Shown here in pieces: positions 51,256 to 59,313 of a stretch of 64,000 nt of DNA (position 1 is its first letter; the number at the start of each line of letters is the position of its first letter). The position numbers and the translations under genes were made by a program. Source of the DNA: Anaerolineales bacterium UBA2395 (GTDB lineage Bacteria > Chloroflexota > Anaerolineae > Anaerolineales > Villigracilaceae); NCBI GenBank assembly GCA_002343775.1, contig DDSH01000026.1, positions 88,754 through 152,753 on the forward strand, written 5' to 3'. The notes below the pieces were generated by a model, which worked only from the letters and a program-made list of their open reading frames with translations, was not told the origin of the DNA and made no database searches.

Positions 51256-52557
51256 TTATTCGGCTGCGCTCAAGCCTTCCATGCCTTCGAGCAGCTGCGG
51301 GAGGTACCAGACCTGCTGGTCAGAAGCAACTTCACCGTCCGCAAGGTACGCGGAACCATCCTGCAGGTTGATCGGACCCGTCCACAAGTTCAGACCGCCC
51401 GCCAGCTCAGCAATGAAACCATCCAACATGGCGGCGTCATCAGCGCTCAACGCGGGACCCTTCTCGAAGCCGATCGTAGAAGTATCGTGGTTGTTGAGGT
51501 CAGCCCAATCAGGGCCAGCCCAAATGAACTGGGACTGCCAAGAACCGTCAATGGCGGAATTGATCGCCTTGAGGTATTCGGGACCCCAGTTGAAGTAAGG
51601 AACGCCCAAGCAGACATCCGGCGCGGCTTCACAAGCGGCGACATAGTCATATGCGACGCCTGCCACAGCTTTGCCTTCCGCCTTGAGTTTCGCGGCTTCA
51701 CCAAGGTTGACCGGGTTATCGATACCGGAGATCACGATGTCGTAGTCTGTGGTGTAGAAGTCGTTGGAGACCTGCACTGGATCAAGGGTTACACCGGGGA
51801 TATTGAACCAGAATCCGATCCAGGTGACTTTGAAATCCAACTCGGCGGGATCATTGCCAGCCATCTCGTAGCAGTATTTCGCACCGAGGTAGGCAGAAGC
51901 CGCAAGGCGGCGGGTTTCATCGTTGATCAATGGTCCGAGGTAACCGATCTTGCCCGTTTCGGTAGAGAGAGCGGCAGCGCAACCACCGATCATCTTGCCG
52001 TATTCCATACGACCCATGATGTTCATCAGGTTGGGGATTTCCTGGAAGGCTTTACCGTCTTGCCAAACCTGATCGCCGGACGCCATGATGACGTAAATAT
52101 CGGGGTTGTTCTTGGCAAAGGTGGTGGAGGCATCTTTCATGTCATCCGAGTTGAAGATGACCAGTTTTGCGCCTTGTGCAACCAGTTCTTCTGCCAGCTG
52201 ATCTGGGGTGGTGCCGGGACGGTCAGCAGGGTTGACCTTGTCGAGGTAAACCATCTTGGCGTTGAGATTCTCCTCAAGATACAAACCGGCTTCGTAGTGA
52301 GCCTGGCTCCAGCCATTGTCATTGTACGGACCAACGAGGAGCATCCCGAACACAAACGGTTCGTCAGAAGAGCCGCCGGAACCGGAGGGCACTTCCACTG
52401 TGGGAGCGGTTTCACCGCTACCCGAATCGCCGCCGGACGATCCACCACCGCCATCGGTCGAAGGCGGTTCAACGGGAGCCGGTCCGCCGCAAGCAACGAG
52501 GACTAGCAAGGTTGCCAACGCAAGCATGGCTGCGAGGCGTGCGAAATTCTTTTGCAT
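51256..52557 (-). CDS. BMP-type ABC importer 2, substrate-binding lipoprotein
   Basis: The 433-residue product has a lipoprotein signal (LATLLVLVACGGP), a Gly/Ser-rich linker and a BMP domain (FGMLLVGPYNDNGWSQAHYEAG, then MGRMEYGKMIGGCAAALSTETGKIG in outline). It is longer than the importer 1 binding protein and distinct from it, so the ligand may differ. AGGAGAAG precedes the ATG at 52557. A GTG at 52608 preceded by AAAGGAGGT opens the same frame with a basic extension. Confidence 0.9.
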   Translation of the reverse strand: MQKNFARLAAMLALATLLVLVACGGPAPVEPPSTDGGGGSSGGDSGSGETAPTVEVPSGSGGSSDEPFVFGMLLVGPYNDNGWSQAHYEAGLYLEENLNAKMVYLDKVNPADRPGTTPDQLAEELVAQGAKLVIFNSDDMKDASTTFAKNNPDIYVIMASGDQVWQDGKAFQEIPNLMNIMGRMEYGKMIGGCAAALSTETGKIGYLGPLINDETRRLAASAYLGAKYCYEMAGNDPAELDFKVTWIGFWFNIPGVTLDPVQVSNDFYTTDYDIVISGIDNPVNLGEAAKLKAEGKAVAGVAYDYVAACEAAPDVCLGVPYFNWGPEYLKAINSAIDGSWQSQFIWAGPDWADLNNHDTSTIGFEKGPALSADDAAMLDGFIAELAGGLNLWTGPINLQDGSAYLADGEVASDQQVWYLPQLLEGMEGLSAAE

Positions 52558-52687
52558 ACTTCTTCTCCTTTTGAAAATTGATATTTTGGACAAAACTGAG
52601 TGGGGCACTTTTCGTTCAGACCTCCTTTCAGTCTTTTACACAATTAACCAAAACCACGTAATTTGAAGAAAGTACAAGCGGGAATTT
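52558..52687. other. Leader of importer 2
   Basis: This 130-nt gap holds a strong AAAGGAGGT (52628-52620) more than 60 nt from the favoured ATG, an AGTACAA half-site (52671-52677) and no clear -35/-10 pair. The promoter of importer 2 is expected here but I cannot place it. Confidence 0.35.
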
Positions 52688-54637
52688 CTAAGGCGGGCAC
52701 TCGAATTCAATACGAACTTGTTCCACCGCGGAGGCTTGCTCGGGAGTGACGGTTGTCTCGAGGGCGATGCGATCCCATAATTTGCAGAGCAGGGGTCCAA
52801 CATACGCCTTCGACACTTTGTAAGATGTCTCCGACAATTCTACCGCTTTTTTCCAATCCTCAGTGTGAGCGTAGCCCTCAATAAAGACAAACCGTTCCAC
52901 TGGGTCGTTAGGATAATCGCCGGAGGCGAAAGCGTCATCGCCCAAACGGGTAACCGCTTCCCAGTCGCCCATTTGGCGGGCAAGGTCGGCTTTTTGGAAA
53001 TAATAACACCAGCCATGCGCGGGTTCCGGTCCATAAACGGCGGGCATTTGAGCAGTGGGCTTATTCAAAATGTGCGCGGTGGAAGAGAGCGCAGCCGCCT
53101 CACGCAGCAGGGTATCTTCAGGGATTAATCGGTTGTCGGGGTCGATGTCGGGGTCGATCACTCGCAGGCAGCCCGGCGGCGAATAGTAAAATACCACAAC
53201 TTGCGAGGTGCTGCCACGAAAAACGCCGGCGAGGTAATCATAGAATATGGGCAGATCCGGGGTTAACGCAGGCAACGATGCACCCAGACGGTTGGTGGGG
53301 TAAAACAACACATAATCCACTTCGGCAGTGCGATTATCGGGTGCGTAGATCCAGTTCAAGGTTGCGCTCAACGAGTTATCGGCATAATACAGCAATTCTT
53401 CGTTCATCAACACAACGGTATCTTTTTCAAGACCTGGCACGCGCCAGGTCATTTGCCAGAACAGATTCTTGTGCGAATCCCAATCGCGGCGAAAATCATT
53501 CGCCCACAAAAACTGCCGTCCCGCTGCCAGAGACACCGCCAAAACCACCAGCGCCATGCGTGCAGCGCGCGGAAAATACTCCAGCAAACCCGCAAACAAA
53601 AAGCTGACTCCCAGAATGAATGAAAGCGTAGCACGATTGGCGGGGTACCCCAAAGAAATCGGGACATTCGTAAGCCAGAAAGGCGGACCAGCCAGCGCCA
53701 ACATCACCAGCCCCAACAACAGGATGGAACCCCGCTGGCGCGGCGCATCGTTCCCGGACTGGGACTGATTCCGCAACCCAAACATAGCCACCGCTGCAAC
53801 CAGCATAACGACAAATATGTATAAAGCCACAGTGCGCGGACCGTCGATGGCAGGGCTGGGGAAACGAAAGATCAGCGCCCAGGCAGACAGAGTCACCGCC
53901 CAAAGGCTGGAGAATACATTACCGACCAGCAGCGACAGCGTTTCAAATGGAGCCTTCGCCAATTCCTCCCGAATGCTGAACTGGTAAATTTGATTATTGA
54001 AGATGAAGATACGGGATAAAACCGCAAGGGCGAAAACGCCCAGGTAGGGCACCCACTGCCTGAGCGTAGTTTTGAAGCGGTTGGAGTCAACCGGAAGTGA
54101 AACCCAAATGACAAATGGCCGGATCAATTCCAGGACGAAGAAATATTCCATCATCCATAGATTCAGCGCCGAAAAAAGCAGTGCAGGCAGGGTCTTGCCG
54201 CGCAACATGAGATGAATCGAAAAAAGAAAAAAGAATAGAACGATGAAAAAATGAGAGTAAAGGTAACTTCCCCATTGTTGATTGAAGCCGGGGTACAAAA
54301 GGAAGAACAGGGATAGCGTCAGGGCAAATGTTGCGCGCTGCGGAAACAGCCTGCGGGCAATTGCCCAGACCGTCAACGCGCCAGCCCAACGCCAGAAGAG
54401 GGCAAAGACCTGCCAGTAGATCGGCTGGTGCGGGAGGATGCTGGTGGTAACCTGATACAGCCACGCCCAGACCGGACGGTTGGTGGAAAAATATTCCGTC
54501 ATGGCTTGGCGCCCGAGCTGGTAACGAATCCACGACATGGGCAGGTCATCCCAATAGAAGCCCAATTGTGGGATGAGCAAGCCATACGCGGCTATTGCAG
54601 CAAGGAGAAGCAGGAACGCGGGATGTATCTTTTTCAT
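52688..54637 (-). CDS. Large membrane protein, GT-C glycosyltransferase-like
   Basis: I do not recognise this 649-residue protein as a named family. It has about ten to eleven membrane segments over residues 1-380 and a soluble C-terminal part of about 250 residues. The early loop reads FYWDDLPMSW; an acidic pair in the first outer loop is usual in GT-C fold, polyprenyl-sugar-using glycosyltransferases. The end (RLGDDAFASGDYPNDPVERFVFIEG) looks like one or two TPR-like helical pairs. Its place inside the purine island is odd, since no envelope gene is near. GGAG lies before the ATG at 54637. Confidence 0.65.
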   Translation of the reverse strand: MKKIHPAFLLLLAAIAAYGLLIPQLGFYWDDLPMSWIRYQLGRQAMTEYFSTNRPVWAWLYQVTTSILPHQPIYWQVFALFWRWAGALTVWAIARRLFPQRATFALTLSLFFLLYPGFNQQWGSYLYSHFFIVLFFFLFSIHLMLRGKTLPALLFSALNLWMMEYFFVLELIRPFVIWVSLPVDSNRFKTTLRQWVPYLGVFALAVLSRIFIFNNQIYQFSIREELAKAPFETLSLLVGNVFSSLWAVTLSAWALIFRFPSPAIDGPRTVALYIFVVMLVAAVAMFGLRNQSQSGNDAPRQRGSILLLGLVMLALAGPPFWLTNVPISLGYPANRATLSFILGVSFLFAGLLEYFPRAARMALVVLAVSLAAGRQFLWANDFRRDWDSHKNLFWQMTWRVPGLEKDTVVLMNEELLYYADNSLSATLNWIYAPDNRTAEVDYVLFYPTNRLGASLPALTPDLPIFYDYLAGVFRGSTSQVVVFYYSPPGCLRVIDPDIDPDNRLIPEDTLLREAAALSSTAHILNKPTAQMPAVYGPEPAHGWCYYFQKADLARQMGDWEAVTRLGDDAFASGDYPNDPVERFVFIEGYAHTEDWKKAVELSETSYKVSKAYVGPLLCKLWDRIALETTVTPEQASAVEQVRIEFECPP

Positions 54638-54644
54638 GGATGGT

Positions 54645-54672
54645 GTCGAAGCGCAAAGTTTTGCGCTTCGAC
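54645..54672. repeat. Perfect 13-bp-arm palindrome
   Basis: GTCGAAGCGCAAA and TTTGCGCTTCGAC are exact inverted copies two bases apart, located just upstream of the GT-C-like gene and after the carbamate kinase gene. There is no T tract on either side. It may be a dispersed repeat or an mRNA-stabilising hairpin. Confidence 0.8.
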
Positions 54673-54698
54673 CATGTTGACCGGGGGTTGGGAACGCG

Positions 54699-55649
54699 TT
54701 ATGAGACGATCCAGGTTCCGGTTTCGCCTTTCAAGGCGCGCCCAATGCTTTCGGGGTTGGTGATCAGCGCCTGTTTGCCGCCGTTTTCAAGATACCAAAT
54801 GGCAGCCTGGATCTTCGGAGCCATTGAGCCTTTGGCAAAATGCGTTCCTTCAGCAAGATAGGCTTTTGCTTCGGCGAGGGTCATCTTTTCCAGCCACTTT
54901 TGCTCGGGTTTGCCAAAATTGATGGCAACTTTCTCTACCGCGGTCGCGATGAGAAGCATATCTGCCTTGAGGGCTTGGGCAAGCAGGGACGATGCGAAAT
55001 CCTTGTCGATGACCGCCGCCGTACCGATGAGTTCTCCATCGCCGCGATCAATGACCGGGATGCCGCCGCCACCCACGGTGATGACAATATGTCCCGCATC
55101 GAGCAACGCTTTAACGGAATCGAACTCAACAATCTCTTTGGGCAGCGGTGAAGCGACTACACGCCTCCAGCCGCGACCGGCATCTTCGACCACCGACCAA
55201 CCCATTTCTTTTTCGCGGCGTTTGGCTTCTGCTTCATCCATGAAAGAGCCAATCGGCTTGGTGGGTTTTTTGAAGGCGGGATCCTCCTTGTCCACCAGCA
55301 TTTGCGTCACAACGGTGGCAGCCTTGCGGTCGATCTTGCGCTTGAAGAACTCGTTGCGCAGTGCCTGCTGCAATTCGTACCCAATGGCGCCTTGCGAATC
55401 CGCGCCGCAGACATCCAGTGGAACTTCGTGCATTCCCTCGACCTTGGCAGCGATCTCGGAGCGGCGCAGGATGTAGCCAACTTGAGGTCCATTGCCGTGA
55501 CCGATGGCAAGGTTCCAACCGGCTTCGATCATATCCACGAGATGAACGGAGGTTTCGCGCAGGGCAACCTGCTGGTCTTCAACGGAGACGCGTTTTTCAT
55601 CCTTGATAAGGGCGTTGCCGCCAATGGCGACGACTGCGAGTTTCGTCAT
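54699..55649 (-). CDS. arcC: Carbamate kinase
   Basis: The 316-residue protein is a full-length carbamate kinase with VAIGGNALI at residues 6-14, GHGNGPQVGYIL, the segment VTVGGGGIPVI and the C-terminal HFAKGSMAPKIQAA. It makes ATP from carbamoyl phosphate and ADP. The neighbour upstream is a YgeW-like carbamoyltransferase, matching the E. coli pair YgeW/YqeA. The ATG at 55649 has GAGGAG nine bases upstream; the frame to 55667 is not supported. Confidence 0.95.
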   Translation of the reverse strand: MTKLAVVAIGGNALIKDEKRVSVEDQQVALRETSVHLVDMIEAGWNLAIGHGNGPQVGYILRRSEIAAKVEGMHEVPLDVCGADSQGAIGYELQQALRNEFFKRKIDRKAATVVTQMLVDKEDPAFKKPTKPIGSFMDEAEAKRREKEMGWSVVEDAGRGWRRVVASPLPKEIVEFDSVKALLDAGHIVITVGGGGIPVIDRGDGELIGTAAVIDKDFASSLLAQALKADMLLIATAVEKVAINFGKPEQKWLEKMTLAEAKAYLAEGTHFAKGSMAPKIQAAIWYLENGGKQALITNPESIGRALKGETGTWIVS

Positions 55650-55676
55650 GTAAGTAAATCTCCTCAAACATATGCA

Positions 55677-55702
55677 GGGGCAGGTGATAAAACACCCGCC
55701 CC
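55677..55702. repeat. Intercistronic hairpin between ygeW and arcC
   Basis: GGGGCAGGTG and CACCCGCCCC pair with one mismatch around an ATAAAA loop. The GCAGGGGC stem start is shared with the importer 2 hairpin. Confidence 0.65.
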
Positions 55703-55713
55703 TTTCGAATTCA

Positions 55714-56703
55714 TTAGGACATCGTCAACGCCATGACCGCTTTCTGCGCATGCAGGCGATTCTCGGCTTCATCGAACACGACGGAATTGGGACCATCCAG
55801 CACGCTGCTGGTCACTTCAATGTCGCGGTCGGCGGGAAGCGGGTGCATGTAGATGGCATCCTTCTTCGCAACGCTGAGCTTGTCATCATCCATGATCCAG
55901 TTCTTGTACATGTCCTGAAGGCGCTTGCCTTCGACTTTATCGGTGGTGGTGAGCAGCGGTCCCCAGGACTTGGCATAGATGACATCGGCATCTTTGCAGG
56001 CTTCCTTCATGCCGTCCTTGCTGTCGACGATCTCGAAGCTGGTTCCGGCGATCTTCGCCTGTTCCTTCGCCTGCTCAACGATGTCGGGCATGAGCGGGAA
56101 TTCGGGCGGGTACGCCAGAGTCACATCCATACCGAAACGCGGCATCTGAAGGATGAGGGATTGCGGCACGGAGATCGGCTTGAGATAGGAAGCGGCATAC
56201 GCCCATGATACGACGATCTTCTTCTTGCGCAGGTCGCGTCCCTTCTTTTCCATGATGGTCATCAGGTCGGCGAGACACTGGAAGGGATGATACACATCGC
56301 ATTGCATGTTAAGAACGGGCGCGCGGCTGGACTTGGCAACATCATTCAAGTATTTGTTGCCGTCGCCATAGTCGCAGTGACGAATGGCGATGCCATCGAA
56401 ATAGCGACCGAAGATCTCGCCGATCTCAACCGGGGTATCGCCGTGCGAGATCTGGGTGGTATTGCTGTCAATGAACGCACCGTGACCGCCCAACTGCGCC
56501 ATGCCGGCTTCGAACGAACCGCGTGTACGGGTGGACGAGAAGAAGAACAGCATCGCCAGCACTTTGTCGCGCAGGTAGGGATGGGGCTCGCCCAAGGCGC
56601 GCTTGCGCTTCAGATCCCAGGCGACCTCCAAAACAGTCTCGACTTCCTCTTTGGTGAAGTCGAGGTCACCGATGAAGTCACGTCCACGAAAATTGGTTTG
56701 CAT
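55714..56703 (-). CDS. ygeW: YgeW-like knotted carbamoyltransferase
   Basis: The 329-residue protein is an aspartate/ornithine carbamoyltransferase family member with the carbamoyl-phosphate loop SSTRTR (residues 56-61) and HPLPADRD. The segment CDVYHPFQCLADL and the Pro-containing loop YLKPISVPQSLIL match the knotted branch (acetyl- or succinyl-ornithine carbamoyltransferase, YgeW), not plain OTCase. Its natural substrate is uncertain. With carbamate kinase it could run backward, phosphorolysing a carbamoylated amine and yielding ATP. AAGGAG precedes the ATG, and an AT-rich 69-nt gap lies upstream. Confidence 0.85.
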   Translation of the reverse strand: MQTNFRGRDFIGDLDFTKEEVETVLEVAWDLKRKRALGEPHPYLRDKVLAMLFFFSSTRTRGSFEAGMAQLGGHGAFIDSNTTQISHGDTPVEIGEIFGRYFDGIAIRHCDYGDGNKYLNDVAKSSRAPVLNMQCDVYHPFQCLADLMTIMEKKGRDLRKKKIVVSWAYAASYLKPISVPQSLILQMPRFGMDVTLAYPPEFPLMPDIVEQAKEQAKIAGTSFEIVDSKDGMKEACKDADVIYAKSWGPLLTTTDKVEGKRLQDMYKNWIMDDDKLSVAKKDAIYMHPLPADRDIEVTSSVLDGPNSVVFDEAENRLHAQKAVMALTMS

Positions 56704-56772
56704 AATTTAATCTCCTTGTTTTCTTTTTTTCTATATATTCTATTGTTGTTGATGATGGCAATTACGATCTAT
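56704..56772 (-). promoter_or_regulatory. Possible ygeW promoter
   Basis: This AT-rich gap contains on the minus strand TTGCCA, an 18-nt spacer and TATATA, then AAGGAG and the ATG at 56703. The match is weak but the base composition contrasts with the surroundings. Confidence 0.35.
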
Positions 56773-57297
56773 TTATTTCTGAAGGCGCAGCACCTCACCG
56801 CTCACAAACCTGCCAGCGTCCCAGAACAGACGCGCTCCTTCGCAGTAATCCACCGCGTCACCCCAGGGCTTGAAGTCCATCTTCGGCAGGCATGCCACTA
56901 CGCCCAGTTCCACCACGCCGCCATGATTGACCACCAGCGCCGAGCCGCCTTCTGCCAGTCCCTCCAGTACGCTGGAGTAATAGTCCGCCAGCTGATGGGC
57001 ATACTGTGCAGCGGCTCCATCCTGCTTGACGATCTCGGAGTAGTGGAAGTATGGCAGGGGCCAGGGGGCTTCGCGTTCCACCGCACCGCCATAGGTGTTC
57101 ATGAGTTCGTTCTGTTCATGGACGGCAAATCCCATGGCGATGGCGGTCTCGAAAGCACGCGGCAGTGTGGATGTCGCCACAAAGTCGAACGGACCAATAC
57201 CCTGCCCAACCTTGCGCGCCAGCGTCACACCTTTTTGGTTCAGGTGGTCGCCCCCCATCGAGCGGATCGAATGACGTCGTACCTCTAAAATTTTCAT
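56773..57297 (-). CDS. Histidine phosphatase family protein
   Basis: The 174-residue protein has the core of the histidine phosphatase (phosphoglycerate-mutase-like) superfamily. Its N-terminal motif reads RRHSIR (H9), with Ser where RHG normally has Gly. The central ATSTLPRAFETA holds the conserved Arg, and the C-terminal second His is in VVNHGGVVEL. The substrate is unknown; a phosphorylated nucleoside or sugar released by this island is a reasonable guess. The ATG at 57297 is preferred to a TTG at 57309; the ribosome site is weak, so coupling to the gene upstream is likely. Confidence 0.8.
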   Translation of the reverse strand: MKILEVRRHSIRSMGGDHLNQKGVTLARKVGQGIGPFDFVATSTLPRAFETAIAMGFAVHEQNELMNTYGGAVEREAPWPLPYFHYSEIVKQDGAAAQYAHQLADYYSSVLEGLAEGGSALVVNHGGVVELGVVACLPKMDFKPWGDAVDYCEGARLFWDAGRFVSGEVLRLQK

Positions 57298-57316
57298 CGC
57301 GGCAATCAAAATCCGA

Positions 57317-58516
57317 TTATTTGATCAGGCTCGGCAAAACCGCGTAGAACTCGGTGGCTTTCACCACCTCGTCCAGCGACACGCTGTCGTTGACGGTGTG
57401 AGCGGTCTCTTCATCGCCGGGACCGAACCCAATGGAAGGGATGCCCGCTTTGCCAGCCCAATAAATACCGTTCGTGGAGAAGTTCCATTTGCCGGATTTC
57501 GCATCAGGCAGACCGATCAGTTTTCGCGCTTCCTGCCCGGCTTGCACCAGCGGATGGCTCTCTTCGTATGCCCACGCCGGGAAGTATTTATCCACGGGGA
57601 AGACAAAGCCGGTGTAGGAGGGTTCGTCGTAGAACAATTCCTCTAATTTGACGGTCTCTTTAAACTCGGCGGGGATCAGATCTTCGATCTGCTTCTTGAC
57701 CGCTTCCTTGGTCTCACCGAAGGTCATACGACGGTCGATATAAATAATGGCTTCATCTGGTACGGCATTGATGGAGGGGGTCTTGACGTGCATGTCGCTG
57801 ACCGTGATCTTGCCATGACCAAGAAATTCATGGTCGCCCAGCTTCGGCTCCAGGTCGCGGATGCCCGCAATGACCGGCAGCAGTTTATAAATGGCGTTAT
57901 CGCCGAGGTGGTTGGACGCCGCATGCGCCGACTTGCCCTTGGCGGTCACCTTCATCTCGAGGCGTCCCTTGTGTCCACGATAGACCAGCATCTTGGTCGG
58001 TTCGCCGATGACGACGAAATCCGGCTTGACTTTCGGATCCACTTCCACGAAGGTGTTCGGGGCGATCCCGTCGCACCACTCTTCCATATTGCCGAAGTAA
58101 TAGGCGGTCCAGCCGTCGAGCAAACCCAGGTCACGCGCGATCGCCAAACCATAGATCATGCCGGGCGTGCTGTTCTTTTCATCGCAGGCGCCGCGCGCAT
58201 ACAAAATGCCGTTCTCGACCTTGCCGACGAATGGGTCCCATTGCCAGGAGGCGGGGTCGCCAATGCCGACGGTGTCAATGTGCGAGTCGAACACGACCAC
58301 TTTCTTGCCGTTGCCGATGCGCCCCACCGTATTCCCCATCTTGTCGAAGCGGACTTCATCGAAGCCGAGTTTGGTCATTTCGGCTTGAATGCGCTTGCCC
58401 ACTTCACCGATCTGCGATTCCATGGAAGGGATGGCGACGATGTCGCGCATGAACTTGATGATGTCTTCACGCGCCGCCTCCACGCGTTTTTGGATTTCCT
58501 TTACTTTCTCTGTCAT
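57317..58516 (-). CDS. ygeY: YgeY-like M20 family hydrolase
   Basis: The 399-residue protein is an M20/ArgE-DapE-type metallohydrolase with the metal ligands in DSHIDTV, GACDEKNSTPGM and FGNMEEWCDG, plus a dimerisation domain (GHKGRLEMKVTAKGKSAHAA in outline). The pattern fits the YgeY family, called selenium-metabolism-linked hydrolase in TIGRFAM, which sits in purine/urate degradation loci. Such enzymes cleave amide or carbamoyl-type bonds. ACAAGGAG precedes the ATG. Confidence 0.87.
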   Translation of the reverse strand: MTEKVKEIQKRVEAAREDIIKFMRDIVAIPSMESQIGEVGKRIQAEMTKLGFDEVRFDKMGNTVGRIGNGKKVVVFDSHIDTVGIGDPASWQWDPFVGKVENGILYARGACDEKNSTPGMIYGLAIARDLGLLDGWTAYYFGNMEEWCDGIAPNTFVEVDPKVKPDFVVIGEPTKMLVYRGHKGRLEMKVTAKGKSAHAASNHLGDNAIYKLLPVIAGIRDLEPKLGDHEFLGHGKITVSDMHVKTPSINAVPDEAIIYIDRRMTFGETKEAVKKQIEDLIPAEFKETVKLEELFYDEPSYTGFVFPVDKYFPAWAYEESHPLVQAGQEARKLIGLPDAKSGKWNFSTNGIYWAGKAGIPSIGFGPGDEETAHTVNDSVSLDEVVKATEFYAVLPSLIK

Positions 58517-58537
58517 TTTTTCTCCTTGTTCAAAATA

Positions 58538-58558
58538 GGGCGGTCTGAAACCTGCCCC
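58538..58558. repeat. Short imperfect hairpin before ygeY
   Basis: GGGCGGT and ACCTGCCC pair with one bulge around CTGAA, between the GntR stop and the ygeY start. It is weaker than the other intercistronic hairpins. Confidence 0.4.
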
Positions 58559-58589
58559 AATTTATTTACGATTCAAATATGGCTTGCAA

Positions 58590-59306
58590 TTATCCGCTTC
58601 CCACTCTTCTTACAACGTGGAAGTGGAAATACCCGGGGATGAAATAACTCAGGGAATAATCCACGATCCTGCCGTCCACATCGAAGAGCTGCGCGTAAAA
58701 GTGGAGCAATACATCGCCGCGCTGAATTTCCATCGGTTTTGCCACTTCGGCGGTTGCTCCAATCGCGCTGACATTTGCCCGCGAAGTGGTCAATGGGGTG
58801 CCGCGACCCAGCAAAAAGTCCAGCACAGAACCGTTGAAATCGGAAGGCAGATCCTTCGAGTGCAGCACATCCTCTGGCAGAATATCCACCAGATATGCCA
58901 CCGGACGGTTCTCCGCCCGGATGACACGCCGCACGCGAGTCAACTTTGCATTGGCGTTGACGTTCAACGCCGAAGCAAGATGCTCATCAGCTGGAATGGT
59001 TTCGATGCTGAGATCACTGAGCGAAACCTCGAGCCCCATGCGCCTTGCAATGGTTTCGAGGCTTTCCAGCACTTCAAGCCCGCTATCAAGCGCCTGGATC
59101 TTGCCCACCACGAACGTGCCCGACCCCTGCCTGCGGCGGATCAGCCCCTGCGCTTCGAAGGAACGCATCGCCTCGCGCAGTGTGGCGCGTGAAACGCCCA
59201 ACTGCTTTGCGAGGTCTGGCTCGGAAGGCAAACGCTGCCCCGCCGGGGTTTTGCCGATCAAAGCAGCCAGATCTGCCTGCAATCGTTGAAAAGGAAAATT
59301 AGCCAT
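58590..59306 (-). CDS. GntR-family regulator, HutC type (2)
   Basis: The 238-residue protein has a winged helix (GQRLPSEPDLAKQLGVSRATLREAMRSF) and a UTRA-type ligand domain (LTRVRRVIRAENRPVAYLVD, then VDYSLSYFIPGYFHFHVVR). It lies between adenine deaminase and ygeY in one run, so it probably senses an intermediate and controls the catabolic half of the island. Eight bases separate it from the adenine deaminase stop upstream... the order of transcription is adenine deaminase first, then this regulator. Confidence 0.87.
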   Translation of the reverse strand: MANFPFQRLQADLAALIGKTPAGQRLPSEPDLAKQLGVSRATLREAMRSFEAQGLIRRRQGSGTFVVGKIQALDSGLEVLESLETIARRMGLEVSLSDLSIETIPADEHLASALNVNANAKLTRVRRVIRAENRPVAYLVDILPEDVLHSKDLPSDFNGSVLDFLLGRGTPLTTSRANVSAIGATAEVAKPMEIQRGDVLLHFYAQLFDVDGRIVDYSLSYFIPGYFHFHVVRRVGSG

Positions 59307-59313
59307 TCCTACC

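Noticed and set aside
50932..52506. A 524-codon open frame antisense to the importer 2 ATPase and binding protein
   Set aside because: Both minus-strand genes are recognised by motifs, and this frame crosses the hairpin between them.
41879..52557. Ribose or simple-sugar ABC importers
   Set aside because: Tandem ATPases are shared with sugar importers, but the binding proteins are of the BMP type and each system has two different permeases, as in nucleoside importers.
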